A stretch of 64,000 nt of DNA from Buttiauxella sp049686335 (GTDB taxonomy: Bacteria > Pseudomonadota > Gammaproteobacteria > Enterobacterales > Enterobacteriaceae), in the NCBI RefSeq assembly GCF_049686335.1, contig NZ_JBAVHX010000022.1:124001-188000 (forward strand), in the 5' to 3' direction. The notes beneath the pieces were generated by a model. That model made no database searches. It was not told the origin of the DNA and saw only the letters and a program-made list of their open reading frames with translations. Shown here piece by piece: positions 34,613-42,839 of this stretch (the first letter of the stretch is position 1; every line of letters starts with the position of its first letter). Both the position numbers and the translations under genes were made by a program.

Positions 34613-35767
34613 GTGAAAATAGAATCCGTAAATGTAACCGTTTTTACTTATCCAACCCGCCGTGTCTCTGACAGCGCCGGTCATTCTCATCCCGGCCCTG
34701 AGAGTCTCGCAAAAATGGCGATGCTGACGATCACCACCGATGAAGGAGATTGCGGCTACTCTTTCGCGCCGCCAGAAGTGGTGCGCCCTTATGTGGTGAA
34801 TGCATTCTTTCGCAAAGTACTGGTTGGGCAAGACCCCTTTAACCGCGAACGTATCTGGCAAGATCTGGTGCACTGGCAGCGCGGCAGCGCCCATCAACTG
34901 ACTGAACGCGCGCTCTCATTTGTTGAGCAGGCGCTATGGGACTTGATTGGCCGCAAACTGAAAGTGCCGGTCTACAAATTACTCGGTGGTTTCCGCGACA
35001 AAGTCCCGGCCTATGGCAGCACCATGTGCGGGGACGAACTGGAAGGCGGTTTATCCACGCCGGATGAGTTCGGCCAGTTCGCTGAAAAGCTGGTGGCTCG
35101 CGGCTATAAAGCGATAAAACTCCACACCTGGATGCCTCCGGTCGCCTTTGCGCCAGACCCAAAAATGGACGTTAAAGCGTGTGCCGCCGTGCGTGAAGCG
35201 GTGGGGCCGGACATCGATTTAATGCTGGATGGCTACCACTGGTACAGCCGCAGCCAGGCGTTATACATCGGTAAGCAGCTGGAAAAACTCAACTTTGCCT
35301 GGTTTGAAGAACCGATGGAAGAAGAGAGCATGGCGTCCTACGTCTGGCTTTCAGAGAATTTATCCATTGATGTTGTCGGCCCTGAAAGTCTTGGCGGCAA
35401 GCACCATAGCCGTGCTGACTGGGTAAAAGCGGGCGCGTGCGACATCCTGCGTGCCGGGGCAAATGGCGTCGGCGGGATTGCGCCAACCATGAAAGTGGCC
35501 GCGCTTGCGGAGTCCTTCGGTATGGATTGCGAAGTTCACGGCAACGGTGCGGCGAGCCTCGCGGTAGTTGGGGCCATCCGTAACTGCCGTTGGTACGAGC
35601 GCGGTTTACTGCATCCTTTCCTCGATTACGATGAACCTGCCGCTTACCTGAACAGCATTGTCGACCCGATGGATGCCGACGGTTTTGTGCATCTGCCACA
35701 GCGCCCGGGCCTTGGGGAGGATATCAACTTCTCATATATAGAAACGCATACCGTTAGCAAAGATTAA
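34613..35767 (+). CDS. Enolase-superfamily (mandelate racemase subgroup) dehydratase or racemase
   Basis: 384 residues from GTG 34613. Two-domain enolase-superfamily protein: alpha/beta cap (about 1-125) and C-terminal barrel. Metal ligands appear as D206 (LMLDGYH), E232 (WFEEP) and E258 (GPES). The acid-base side has K169-x-H171 (KAIKLH) in place of the usual K-x-K, and the H309-D277 dyad (CEVHGNG; ACDILR) of the mandelate racemase subgroup. Members dehydrate or racemise sugar acids and related hydroxy-acids. The exact substrate cannot be read. It is followed at 197 bp by a complete Dpp/Nik-type importer in the same direction, probably bringing in its substrate. AAGGA lies about 12 nt before the start. 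Confidence 0.88.
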   Translation: MKIESVNVTVFTYPTRRVSDSAGHSHPGPESLAKMAMLTITTDEGDCGYSFAPPEVVRPYVVNAFFRKVLVGQDPFNRERIWQDLVHWQRGSAHQLTERALSFVEQALWDLIGRKLKVPVYKLLGGFRDKVPAYGSTMCGDELEGGLSTPDEFGQFAEKLVARGYKAIKLHTWMPPVAFAPDPKMDVKACAAVREAVGPDIDLMLDGYHWYSRSQALYIGKQLEKLNFAWFEEPMEEESMASYVWLSENLSIDVVGPESLGGKHHSRADWVKAGACDILRAGANGVGGIAPTMKVAALAESFGMDCEVHGNGAASLAVVGAIRNCRWYERGLLHPFLDYDEPAAYLNSIVDPMDADGFVHLPQRPGLGEDINFSYIETHTVSKD

Positions 35768-35911
35768 CCCGTCATCCCTGGCGCTGTATCTGCGTTGGCT
35801 GTGTTTGGTCACCCGAATCACTGACTTATGTAAGCTCATCGGGATTCACAAACTTGCCGCCTTGATACAACACCAATGATTTAGGGTTGCAAGGAAACAA
35901 GAAAATAATAA

Positions 35912-35934
35912 GCCCAGGCTGATAGCGCCTGGGC
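35912..35934 (+). promoter_or_regulatory. Hairpin in the leader of the importer operon
   Basis: GCCCAGGC (35912-35919) pairs with GCCTGGGC (35927-35934). It lacks a T-run and lies 30 bp before the binding-protein start, so it may be an mRNA-processing or attenuation structure separating enolase-gene and importer expression. Confidence 0.45.
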
Positions 35935-35964
35935 AAACTCTACCCTACAAAAACGGTAAATATC

Positions 35965-37599
35965 ATGAATCGAAGCTCCCGACTGGGGGCGTGGCTGCTC
36001 ACGCTCCTGTTCATGTTCGGCAGCGGCTCGGCAGTGGCGAAAACGCCCCCTGACCAGCTGATTATCGGCATGAATATGAATAACTTACTCACCCTTGATC
36101 CCGCGGCTATGACCGGCAACGAAGTGGTGGGTCTGGTGGTGAATCTCTATGACTCGCTGGTGGAACTGGACCCGGCGAAACTCACGCATGTGCGCCCGGC
36201 GCTGGCAACATCCTGGGATATTTCACAAGACGGCAATCGCCTCACTTTTCACCTGCGCGATGGGGTGAAATTCCATTCGGGTAATCCGCTGACCGCCGAT
36301 GACGTCGTATGGTCGATGCGCCGCATCCTGCACCTCAATCTGGCGCAGGCATCCGTCTGGAAATCCTACGGTTTTAGCAAAAAGAATGTCGATGAACATG
36401 TGAAGGCGCTGGATGCCTCTACGGTGGAAATCACGTTGCCGAAAGCCAACGACCCGCAGCTGGTTATCTACTCTCTTGCCGCTTTGGGGAGCGTAGTGGT
36501 GCTGGACAGCAAAACTGTCGAGCAGCATGTACAAAACGATGACTGGGGCAACCGCTGGCTGACGACAAACGAAGCAGGTTCAGGGCCATTTAGCCTCGAA
36601 GTGTGGCAGGCAAAAGATGTGCTGCGCATGAAGCGTAATCCTGATTACTGGCGCGGTGAACCGAAACTGTCCCGCGTGGTATTCCGTCACTTCCAGGAAT
36701 CACAAACCTTACGCCTGATGATTGCTAAAGGTGACCTGGATATTGCCAGCAACATGGCGGTATCAGACGTCAACGCACTGCGTAAAGACCCCGATATGAC
36801 AGTCGACGCCGTGAAAAAAGGCACCATTTACTATGTTGCCATGAGCATGAAAGAGCCGCATTTCGCCAACCCCAAAGTGCGTGAAGCAGTGCGTTATCTG
36901 ATTGATTATCAGGGCATCAACAAAGCGCTAATGCCGGGCTACGGCGTGCTACATCAGCGTCCGATTCAGTCTGGCATGCCTGCGACGCTGCCAAACCCGG
37001 GCTACTCGCTGGATGTCGAACGCGCCAAAAAACTGCTGGCTGAAGCCGGATATCCTGACGGTTTTGATACCACGTTGCGCGTGCTGGCCGATCAGCCATT
37101 CCTCAATATCGCCATCGCCGTGCAGTCCACGCTGATGCAGGCGGGGATCAACGCCAAAATCGTCACCGGAACGGGCAACCAGATTTATGGTGCGATGCGC
37201 GAACGTAAGTTCGACATGCTGGTCGGGCGCGGGGGCAGCGGCGTGGAACCGCATCCACATTCAAGCCTGCGCTCGCTGGTCTACAACCCGGACAACAGCG
37301 ACGCGGCACGTCTGACCAACTTCCAGGGCTGGCGCACCAGTTTCTACGACAAAACCCTGAATCAGCAAATCGATCAGGCGCTGGTAGAACGCGATCCTGC
37401 AAAACAACTTGAGGAATATCAGGCGATTCAGACGCGTTACGACCACCTGATCCCGGCGTTATTACCGCTTTCGCAAATGGTGGATTCGGTGGTGGTGCGT
37501 AAAGAAGTGCAGAACTACCAGCCGCACCCGTCTGCGACCACTTTCCTGCGTGATGTCTACAAAACCTCAGGCGCTGAAAATGGGGAGAATAAAGGATGA
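35965..37599 (+). CDS. ABC importer periplasmic binding protein, family 5 (DppA/NikA-like)
   Basis: 544 residues with a Sec signal peptide (MNRSSRLGAWLLTLLFMFGSGSAVAK). The mature protein has the family 5 layout: IIGMNMNNLLTLDPAAMTGNEVVGLVVNLYDSLVELD near the N-terminus, LTFHLRDGVKFHSGNPLTADDVVWSMRR (the family signature), GSGPFSLEVWQ, and AKKLLAEAGYPDG towards the end. Family 5 proteins carry peptides, nickel chelates, opines and some glycosides or sugar-acid oligomers. Its stop overlaps the next gene by 4 bp (ATGA). The upstream enolase-family gene suggests a sugar-acid-type ligand, which is inference only. Confidence 0.93.
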   Translation: MNRSSRLGAWLLTLLFMFGSGSAVAKTPPDQLIIGMNMNNLLTLDPAAMTGNEVVGLVVNLYDSLVELDPAKLTHVRPALATSWDISQDGNRLTFHLRDGVKFHSGNPLTADDVVWSMRRILHLNLAQASVWKSYGFSKKNVDEHVKALDASTVEITLPKANDPQLVIYSLAALGSVVVLDSKTVEQHVQNDDWGNRWLTTNEAGSGPFSLEVWQAKDVLRMKRNPDYWRGEPKLSRVVFRHFQESQTLRLMIAKGDLDIASNMAVSDVNALRKDPDMTVDAVKKGTIYYVAMSMKEPHFANPKVREAVRYLIDYQGINKALMPGYGVLHQRPIQSGMPATLPNPGYSLDVERAKKLLAEAGYPDGFDTTLRVLADQPFLNIAIAVQSTLMQAGINAKIVTGTGNQIYGAMRERKFDMLVGRGGSGVEPHPHSSLRSLVYNPDNSDAARLTNFQGWRTSFYDKTLNQQIDQALVERDPAKQLEEYQAIQTRYDHLIPALLPLSQMVDSVVVRKEVQNYQPHPSATTFLRDVYKTSGAENGENKG

Positions 37600-38633
37600 G
37601 CATGATTCTGCTGGCACCGGGCAGTCGCGCCCGGCGTTTTTCTAAACGCTTAAGCCAGGTGCTCGTCACCTTGTTTGGGCTGCTGTTGCTGACCTTCTTT
37701 ATTGGCCGCGTGATGCCTATCGATCCGGTGCTGGCGATTGTCGGCCCGGATGCGGACCAAAGCACCTATCAGCAGGTTTATCACCAGCTGGGTTTTGATA
37801 AATCGCTGGCGACCCAGTTCTGGATCTACCTCGGCGGCTTGCTGCATGGGGATTTAGGCAATGCATTGCTGACCGGCAAACCTGTGGTGGACGACATTTT
37901 ACGCGTCTTCCCGGCGACGCTTGAACTGGCGACGGTGGCGATTATCGTCGGCGCAGGTTTGGGCATCCCGTTGGGTGTCTGGGCGGCGGCTCGCCGTAAC
38001 AGCGTGGTGGATTACGCGGTGCGCATTATCAGCCTGGCCGGTTATTCAACGCCAATATTTTGGGTCGGGATGATGGGGCTGCTGCTGTTTTACGCCTGGC
38101 TGGGTTGGGTGGGCGGAGCAGGGCGCGTGGATTTGGGGCTCGATGGTTTAGTGCCACGTCGCAGCGGTTTGTTGCTGGTGGATGCGCTGCTGGCGGGAAA
38201 CGCGACCGTGTTCTTCAACGCCTTAAACCACCTGATTCTGCCTGCTTCGCTGTTGGGCTTTCACTCGATGGCCTACATCAGCCGTATGACGCGCAGCTTT
38301 ATGCTGGCGCAGCTTTCCCAGGAATTCATTATTACCGCGCGGGTAAAAGGGCTGACTGAGCGCCAGGTTATCTGGAATCACGCCTTCCGAAACATTCTGG
38401 TGCAGTTGCTGACCGTGGTGGCGCTGGCTTATGGCTCGCTGCTGGAAGGGGCGGTACTGATAGAAACCGTGTTCTCCTGGCCGGGGTTCGGTTCTTATCT
38501 CACCGGCAGTTTGCTGCTCGGCGATATGAACGCGGTGATGGGATGCGTGCTGGTGGTGGGGGTGATTTTTGTGCTGCTCAACCTGCTGTCTGACATGCTT
38601 TACCAACTCTTTGATCCGAGGACAAAATCATGA
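37596..38633 (+). CDS. ABC importer permease, DppB type
   Basis: 345-residue inner-membrane permease with six helices. Near the N-terminus LFGLLLLTFFIGRVMPIDPV is the typical DppB/OppB first helix with the RVMPIDPV turn. The EAA loop reads EFIITARVKGLTERQVIWNHAFRNIL. The C-terminal ETVFSWPGFGSYLTGSLLLGD segment is a signature of the family. It overlaps its neighbours by 4 bp on both sides. Confidence 0.95.
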   Translation: MSMILLAPGSRARRFSKRLSQVLVTLFGLLLLTFFIGRVMPIDPVLAIVGPDADQSTYQQVYHQLGFDKSLATQFWIYLGGLLHGDLGNALLTGKPVVDDILRVFPATLELATVAIIVGAGLGIPLGVWAAARRNSVVDYAVRIISLAGYSTPIFWVGMMGLLLFYAWLGWVGGAGRVDLGLDGLVPRRSGLLLVDALLAGNATVFFNALNHLILPASLLGFHSMAYISRMTRSFMLAQLSQEFIITARVKGLTERQVIWNHAFRNILVQLLTVVALAYGSLLEGAVLIETVFSWPGFGSYLTGSLLLGDMNAVMGCVLVVGVIFVLLNLLSDMLYQLFDPRTKS

Positions 38634-39535
38634 CTGTCTCCTTTGGAACGCCCCAACTTACCGCGGCTGATGAGCGTTCATTACGCGTAAAACGCGCCGG
38701 TCTTCGGGCGGTTGGCTTTATCGGTAAAATGGCACGTAACCCGCTGACGGCCATTGGCGGCGGGATTGTCCTCCTGTTGCTGATTGTGGCGATATTTGCG
38801 CCATGGATAGCACCGTATAAGCCGCTGGTACAGGATCTCAACCGTGCGCTGACGGCACCCAACTCCACGCACTGGTTTGGCACTGACGAATTTGGCCGCG
38901 ATATTTTCAGCCGCCTGGTTTATGGCTCGCGCATCACGCTCTACATCGTGCTGCTGGTGTCGGTCACCGTCGGCCCGCTGGGTTTACTGCTTGGCGTCAC
39001 GGCCGGATATTTTGGTGGCAAAGTCGATATGGTGCTGATGCGCATCACCGATATTTTCATCTCCTTCCCAAGCCTGGTTCTGGCGCTGGCGTTTGTGGCA
39101 GCACTCGGTCCCGGCCTTGAGCATGTGGTGATCGCGATTACGCTCACCGCCTGGCCACCGATTGCCCGTCTGGCTCGAGCGGAAACTCTCTCTTTACGAC
39201 AGGCTGATTTTATCTCCGCCGTCCGTTTACAGGGCGCATCGCCGGTGCGCGTGCTGTGGCGGCACATTGTGCCGCTGTGCATGCCTTCGGTGATTATCCG
39301 TATCACCATGAATATGGCGGGGATTATCCTGACCGCCGCAGGTCTTGGCTTCCTTGGGCTTGGCGCGCAACCGCCGGAGCCGGAGTGGGGGGCGATGATC
39401 TCCAGCGGACGCACTTACATGATGGAGTGCTGGTGGGTAGTCACCATTCCGGGGCTGGCGATTTTAATCAACAGTCTGGCATTCAACTTCCTGGGAGATG
39501 GCTTACGTGACATCCTCGATCCTCGCAGCGAATAA
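38630..39535 (+). CDS. ABC importer permease, DppC type
   Basis: 301 residues. A long N-terminal cytoplasmic stretch is followed by the first helix (GGGIVLLLLIVAIFAPWIAPY), the conserved HWFGTDEFGRDIFSRLVYGSRITL motif of DppC/OppC proteins, and the EAA loop ADFISAVRLQGASPVRVLWRHIVP. The C-terminal LGLGAQPPEPEWGAMIS and FNFLGDGLRDILDPR are also typical. It pairs with the DppB-type permease and overlaps the first ATPase gene. Confidence 0.95.
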   Translation: MTVSFGTPQLTAADERSLRVKRAGLRAVGFIGKMARNPLTAIGGGIVLLLLIVAIFAPWIAPYKPLVQDLNRALTAPNSTHWFGTDEFGRDIFSRLVYGSRITLYIVLLVSVTVGPLGLLLGVTAGYFGGKVDMVLMRITDIFISFPSLVLALAFVAALGPGLEHVVIAITLTAWPPIARLARAETLSLRQADFISAVRLQGASPVRVLWRHIVPLCMPSVIIRITMNMAGIILTAAGLGFLGLGAQPPEPEWGAMISSGRTYMMECWWVVTIPGLAILINSLAFNFLGDGLRDILDPRSE

Positions 39536-40373
39536 TTCGCCGCATCTGCTTGATGTACGCGACCTGAATGTAACCTTCGTCAATGGTCGTCAGCAAACCC
39601 ATGCGGTGCGTGGTGTTTCCTTCCAGCTCGGACGTGAGAAACTGGCCATCGTGGGCGAGTCGGGTTCCGGCAAGTCCACCGTTGGCCGCGCGCTTTTGCA
39701 ACTGCATCCTAAAAAAGCACTGATCACCGCCGACTGTATGCAGTTTGGCGACGTTGACCTGCTCAATGCCACCGATGCGCAGATGCGTGATGTTCGCGGC
39801 AAGCGTATCTCAATGATTATGCAGGACCCGAAATACTCGTTAAATCCCGTGATGTGCGTCGGGGATCAGATAGCGGAAGCGTGGCTGACGCACCATCGCG
39901 TCGGGCATAAAGAAGCGAAGCAGAAAGTGCTGGAGATGCTGGAAGTGGTGCGGATTCGCCAGCCCGAACGCGTCTACAACCTCTATCCACACGAGGTTTC
40001 TGGTGGGCAGGGGCAGCGCATTATGATTGCCATGATGCTGATTACCGATCCGGAAATGGTGATTGCCGATGAGCCGACTTCCGCACTCGATGTGTCGGTG
40101 CGTCTGCAAGTGCTGGCGCTGCTCGACGATTTAGTCCAGTCGCGCGGATTGGGGCTGATTTTCATCAGCCACGACATCAACCTGGTGCGCAGTTTCTGTG
40201 ACCGCGTGTTGGTGATGTACGCCGGACGGGTGGTGGAATCTATCGCCGCCAAAGATCTGGATAACGCCCGCCATCCGTATACGCAGGGGCTTATCAGCGC
40301 ATTGCCGGATATGGACAAACGCCGGGCGCACTTGCCGGTGCTGCAACGACAGGCCAGTTGGCTAACTGAATAA
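39507..40373 (+). CDS. ABC importer ATPase, DppD/NikD type
   Basis: About 288 residues. I prefer the GTG at 39507, because the only ribosome site, GGGAG at 39493-39497, touches the ATG at 39498 directly but is 9 nt from the GTG. Motifs: Walker A VGESGSGKSTVGRALL, Q-loop IMQDPKYSLNP, signature VSGGQGQRIMIAMML (Gly-Gln-Gly-Gln in place of the more common GQRQR), Walker B MVIADEPTSALDV and switch FISHDINLV. The C-terminal HPYTQGLISALP segment is common to peptide/nickel ATPases. It overlaps the permease gene by 29 bp. Confidence 0.93.
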   Translation: MTSSILAANNSPHLLDVRDLNVTFVNGRQQTHAVRGVSFQLGREKLAIVGESGSGKSTVGRALLQLHPKKALITADCMQFGDVDLLNATDAQMRDVRGKRISMIMQDPKYSLNPVMCVGDQIAEAWLTHHRVGHKEAKQKVLEMLEVVRIRQPERVYNLYPHEVSGGQGQRIMIAMMLITDPEMVIADEPTSALDVSVRLQVLALLDDLVQSRGLGLIFISHDINLVRSFCDRVLVMYAGRVVESIAAKDLDNARHPYTQGLISALPDMDKRRAHLPVLQRQASWLTE

Positions 40374-40384
40374 AGGAGCAACGC

Positions 40385-41167
40385 ATGTCATCCATGATTG
40401 AAGTCAGCCAGCTCAATTTAACCTTTGGCGAAGGGGCGAAAACCAACCAGGTGCTGTTCGATGTTAATTTCAGCGTCGGCGAAGGGGAAATTTTTGGCCT
40501 GGTCGGGGAGTCTGGTTCCGGGAAAACCACGGTGCTGAAATGTCTGGCGGGATTGTTCACCCACTGGCAGGGCAAGCTGGTGATTGACGCTACTGAGCTG
40601 GAGCACAAAATTAGCCGTGAACGTTGCCGCATGGTGCAGATGGTGTTTCAGGACCCCTACGGTTCGCTGCATCCGCGCCACACCATCGGCGATATTCTGG
40701 AGGAACCGCTGCAAATTCAGGGCTTCACTGACCGCGACCGACGTATCAATATGATGCTCGATAAAGTCGGGCTCAACCGCGCGTTTCGCAGCCGCTACCC
40801 GCACCAGCTTTCCGGCGGGCAACGCCAGCGCGTCGCGATTGCCCGTGCGCTGGTGCTCGAGCCGCAAGTGCTGCTGCTTGATGAACCGACATCGGCGCTG
40901 GATGTTTCCGTGCAGGCGGAAATTCTCAATTTGCTTTCGGATTTACAGCAAGAATCGAAACTCACCTATTTAATGGTGACACACGATTTAGGCGTAATTG
41001 CACATTTATGTCATCGCGTGGGCGTAATGCAACATGGTCGTATTCTTGAAGCATTAACTACCGATGAATTATTAAAGGGAGCGGCACAAAATCCTTATAC
41101 ACAAATGCTGGTTAACGCCAGTCGTCAATATAGTCGTGAAATGGCAAGCCAGGTCGCTCAGTTTTAA
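40385..41167 (+). CDS. ABC importer ATPase, DppF/NikE type
   Basis: 260 residues, nearer NikE (268) than DppF (over 330) in length. Walker A VGESGSGKTTVLKCLAG, Q-loop MVFQDPYGSLHPRHT, signature LSGGQRQRVAIARAL, Walker B VLLLDEPTSALDV and switch MVTHDLGVI are all intact. It forms the second half of the heterodimeric ATPase. It lies 11 bp after the first ATPase, and a terminator follows at 41193. Codon use becomes more AT-rich in the last ~60 codons. Confidence 0.94.
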   Translation: MSSMIEVSQLNLTFGEGAKTNQVLFDVNFSVGEGEIFGLVGESGSGKTTVLKCLAGLFTHWQGKLVIDATELEHKISRERCRMVQMVFQDPYGSLHPRHTIGDILEEPLQIQGFTDRDRRINMMLDKVGLNRAFRSRYPHQLSGGQRQRVAIARALVLEPQVLLLDEPTSALDVSVQAEILNLLSDLQQESKLTYLMVTHDLGVIAHLCHRVGVMQHGRILEALTTDELLKGAAQNPYTQMLVNASRQYSREMASQVAQF

Positions 41168-41192
41168 TTAATGCAAACCTCCAGTAATACCG

Positions 41193-41222
41193 CGCGTCAG
41201 GTCACCCCTGACGCGTTTTTTA
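41193..41222 (+). terminator. Intrinsic terminator of the importer operon
   Basis: CGCGTCAGG / CCTGACGCG stem with a 5-nt loop, followed directly by TTTTTT, 26 bp after the stop of the last ATPase gene. Confidence 0.92.
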
Positions 41223-41313
41223 TAGTTAAGATAAATAATTCTGCATCACTCCCTTTTCGCGTTCATCTCTCGATAAACATCATAACAGTATGAATTTAAT
41301 CAGGTCTTGCGTT

Positions 41314-41343
41314 CTTATATAAGATGTTTTTCTTATATAAGAA
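41314..41343. promoter_or_regulatory. Pair of TTCTTATATAAGA palindromes upstream of the fimbrial operon
   Basis: CTTATATAAG, itself a palindrome, occurs at 41314-41323 and 41332-41341, an 18-bp centre-to-centre spacing; the second extends to TTCTTATATAAGAA. They lie about 210 bp before the pilin gene in an AT-rich 383-bp gap, a plausible operator pair. A further inverted pair, TAAGGTTA / TAACCTTA (41429-41436, 41456-41463), is nearer the gene. The rest of the gap holds nothing identifiable. Confidence 0.5.
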
Positions 41344-41550
41344 AGGCGGAAAAGATTATTCAGAAAACAAATCTAGGAATTTTCCTAAGAAGCAATAACA
41401 TGACCCTACCTTCAGCAGTGTCTCTGCTTAAGGTTATATATCACTCTCAACTGCTTAACCTTATCTGTTTATTTATCAGGAACAGGCTTATTTGCTCTGG
41501 GATTTCGCACTGCACGATAAGGACAAAAGCAACACCACAAGGACAACAAG

Positions 41551-42087
41551 ATGAAAGCTTTATTACCTGTAATATTCGGCACGACAGCTTTATTAAGCGG
41601 CGCGTCTTTCGCGGAATCAACAAATACCATCACCTTTAAAGGTGAAATCACCGATCAAACTTGTTCAGTAACCGTTAACGGTTCATCTGCTCGCCCTGTC
41701 GTACTGTTACCGACCATCTCTAAAAGTGAACTTGCGGACGCAGGTTCTTCGGCAGGGCTGACCACGTTCACCATGGGCGTTAGTGGATGCAGCGTAGACA
41801 GCTCGAATTTAGAGATCAAAACCTTGTTTATTGGCACCAACGTCACCAGCAGCGGGAACCTTGCCAGTAGCGGTACAGCTGCGAACGTTGAGCTGCAATT
41901 GCTAACAGATGCCTCGGGCAAGACGGTTATCGATCTGAGTAACCCAACGGCTGTTGCAGGGATCTCAATCCCGGCAGGGGAACATTCCGGTGAACACGAT
42001 TACGCCGTGCAGTACTACTCACCAACCGGTAATGCTGGCGCGGGTGATGTCGTCGCCGCAGTGCAGTACGCAATTTCTTATCTTTAA
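41551..42087 (+). CDS. Major fimbrial subunit (chaperone-usher pilin)
   Basis: 178 residues. Signal peptide MKALLPVIFGTTALLSGASFA. Mature pilin begins with a short donor-strand segment (ESTNTITFKGEITDQTCSVTV) and has the expected disulfide pair, Cys in DQTCSV and in VSGCSV about 40 residues later. It ends with the typical pilin C-terminus (VVAAVQYAISYL), the penultimate Tyr being characteristic. Start ATG 41551 has AAGGA 7 nt upstream. First gene of the fimbrial operon. Confidence 0.93.
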   Translation: MKALLPVIFGTTALLSGASFAESTNTITFKGEITDQTCSVTVNGSSARPVVLLPTISKSELADAGSSAGLTTFTMGVSGCSVDSSNLEIKTLFIGTNVTSSGNLASSGTAANVELQLLTDASGKTVIDLSNPTAVAGISIPAGEHSGEHDYAVQYYSPTGNAGAGDVVAAVQYAISYL

Positions 42088-42111
42088 TCGTGCACCGCGT
42101 AGGGGATGAAC

Positions 42112-42816
42112 ATGAGTTCAGGGAGAAGTTTGCTGACGTTTGCTCTGCTGGGTGCCTGTTTAAGCAGCCAGGCAAGTGTTGTGATGACGGGCAACCGCGT
42201 GGTGTATCCAGCGGAGGCTAAGCAAGTCAGTGTGCAGTTAACCAACCAGGATGACTTTCCGAATGTCATGCAAGCCTGGCTGGACAGTGGCGATGCGCAG
42301 TCAACACCGCAAACCGCACGCGCACCCTTTGTGCTGACTCCTCCTATGTTTCGCATGGCCGCGCACAGCGGTCAAACCCTGCGCCTGCAGTTTACTGGCG
42401 CGGATTTGCCAAATGATAAAGAGTCGGTGTTCTGGCTCAATACCTTGCAAATCCCGCCAGTGGCTAAAGGGAGTGAAGCCTCCAGTCAGATGATCGTCAT
42501 GCTGCGCAGTCGTATGAAAGTGTTCTGGCGTCCCGCGGGATTACAAGGCTCGCCGGATACCCTGGACAAAACGACAATCGCTTCGGTTTCAGGCCGCCAA
42601 CTGAGCCTCACCAACCACAGCGGTTATTTCGCATCGGTTGCCCATGTGGTGGTGACGGTTGCCAGTAAGCCCGTGACGTTGAGTGGCGAAATGATTGCCC
42701 CCGGTGCGACAAAATCGTGGCGCTTAGCGGGCACACCTTCGGGCGACAGCGTGAAGATGACATGGATTAACGACCAGGGCGCTTATCTGAGCGGAACACT
42801 TCCACTGAAGCATTAG
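42112..42816 (+). CDS. Periplasmic fimbrial chaperone (first)
   Basis: 234 residues from ATG 42112, which is 6 nt from AGGGG; the earlier ATG 42106 touches that site. A signal peptide is followed by the PapD-like domain: VVMTGNRVVYPAEAKQVSVQLTNQDDFPNVMQAWLDSG, then PFVLTPPMFRMAAHSGQTLRLQF and SVFWLNTLQIPP with the conserved Arg of the pilin-binding cleft, and MKVFWRPAGL. Donor strand complementation to subunits in the periplasm is its role. It follows the pilin gene by 24 bp. Confidence 0.94.
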   Translation: MSSGRSLLTFALLGACLSSQASVVMTGNRVVYPAEAKQVSVQLTNQDDFPNVMQAWLDSGDAQSTPQTARAPFVLTPPMFRMAAHSGQTLRLQFTGADLPNDKESVFWLNTLQIPPVAKGSEASSQMIVMLRSRMKVFWRPAGLQGSPDTLDKTTIASVSGRQLSLTNHSGYFASVAHVVVTVASKPVTLSGEMIAPGATKSWRLAGTPSGDSVKMTWINDQGAYLSGTLPLKH

Positions 42817-42839
42817 CGGCTTTGCAGGGAAGCAAAATT

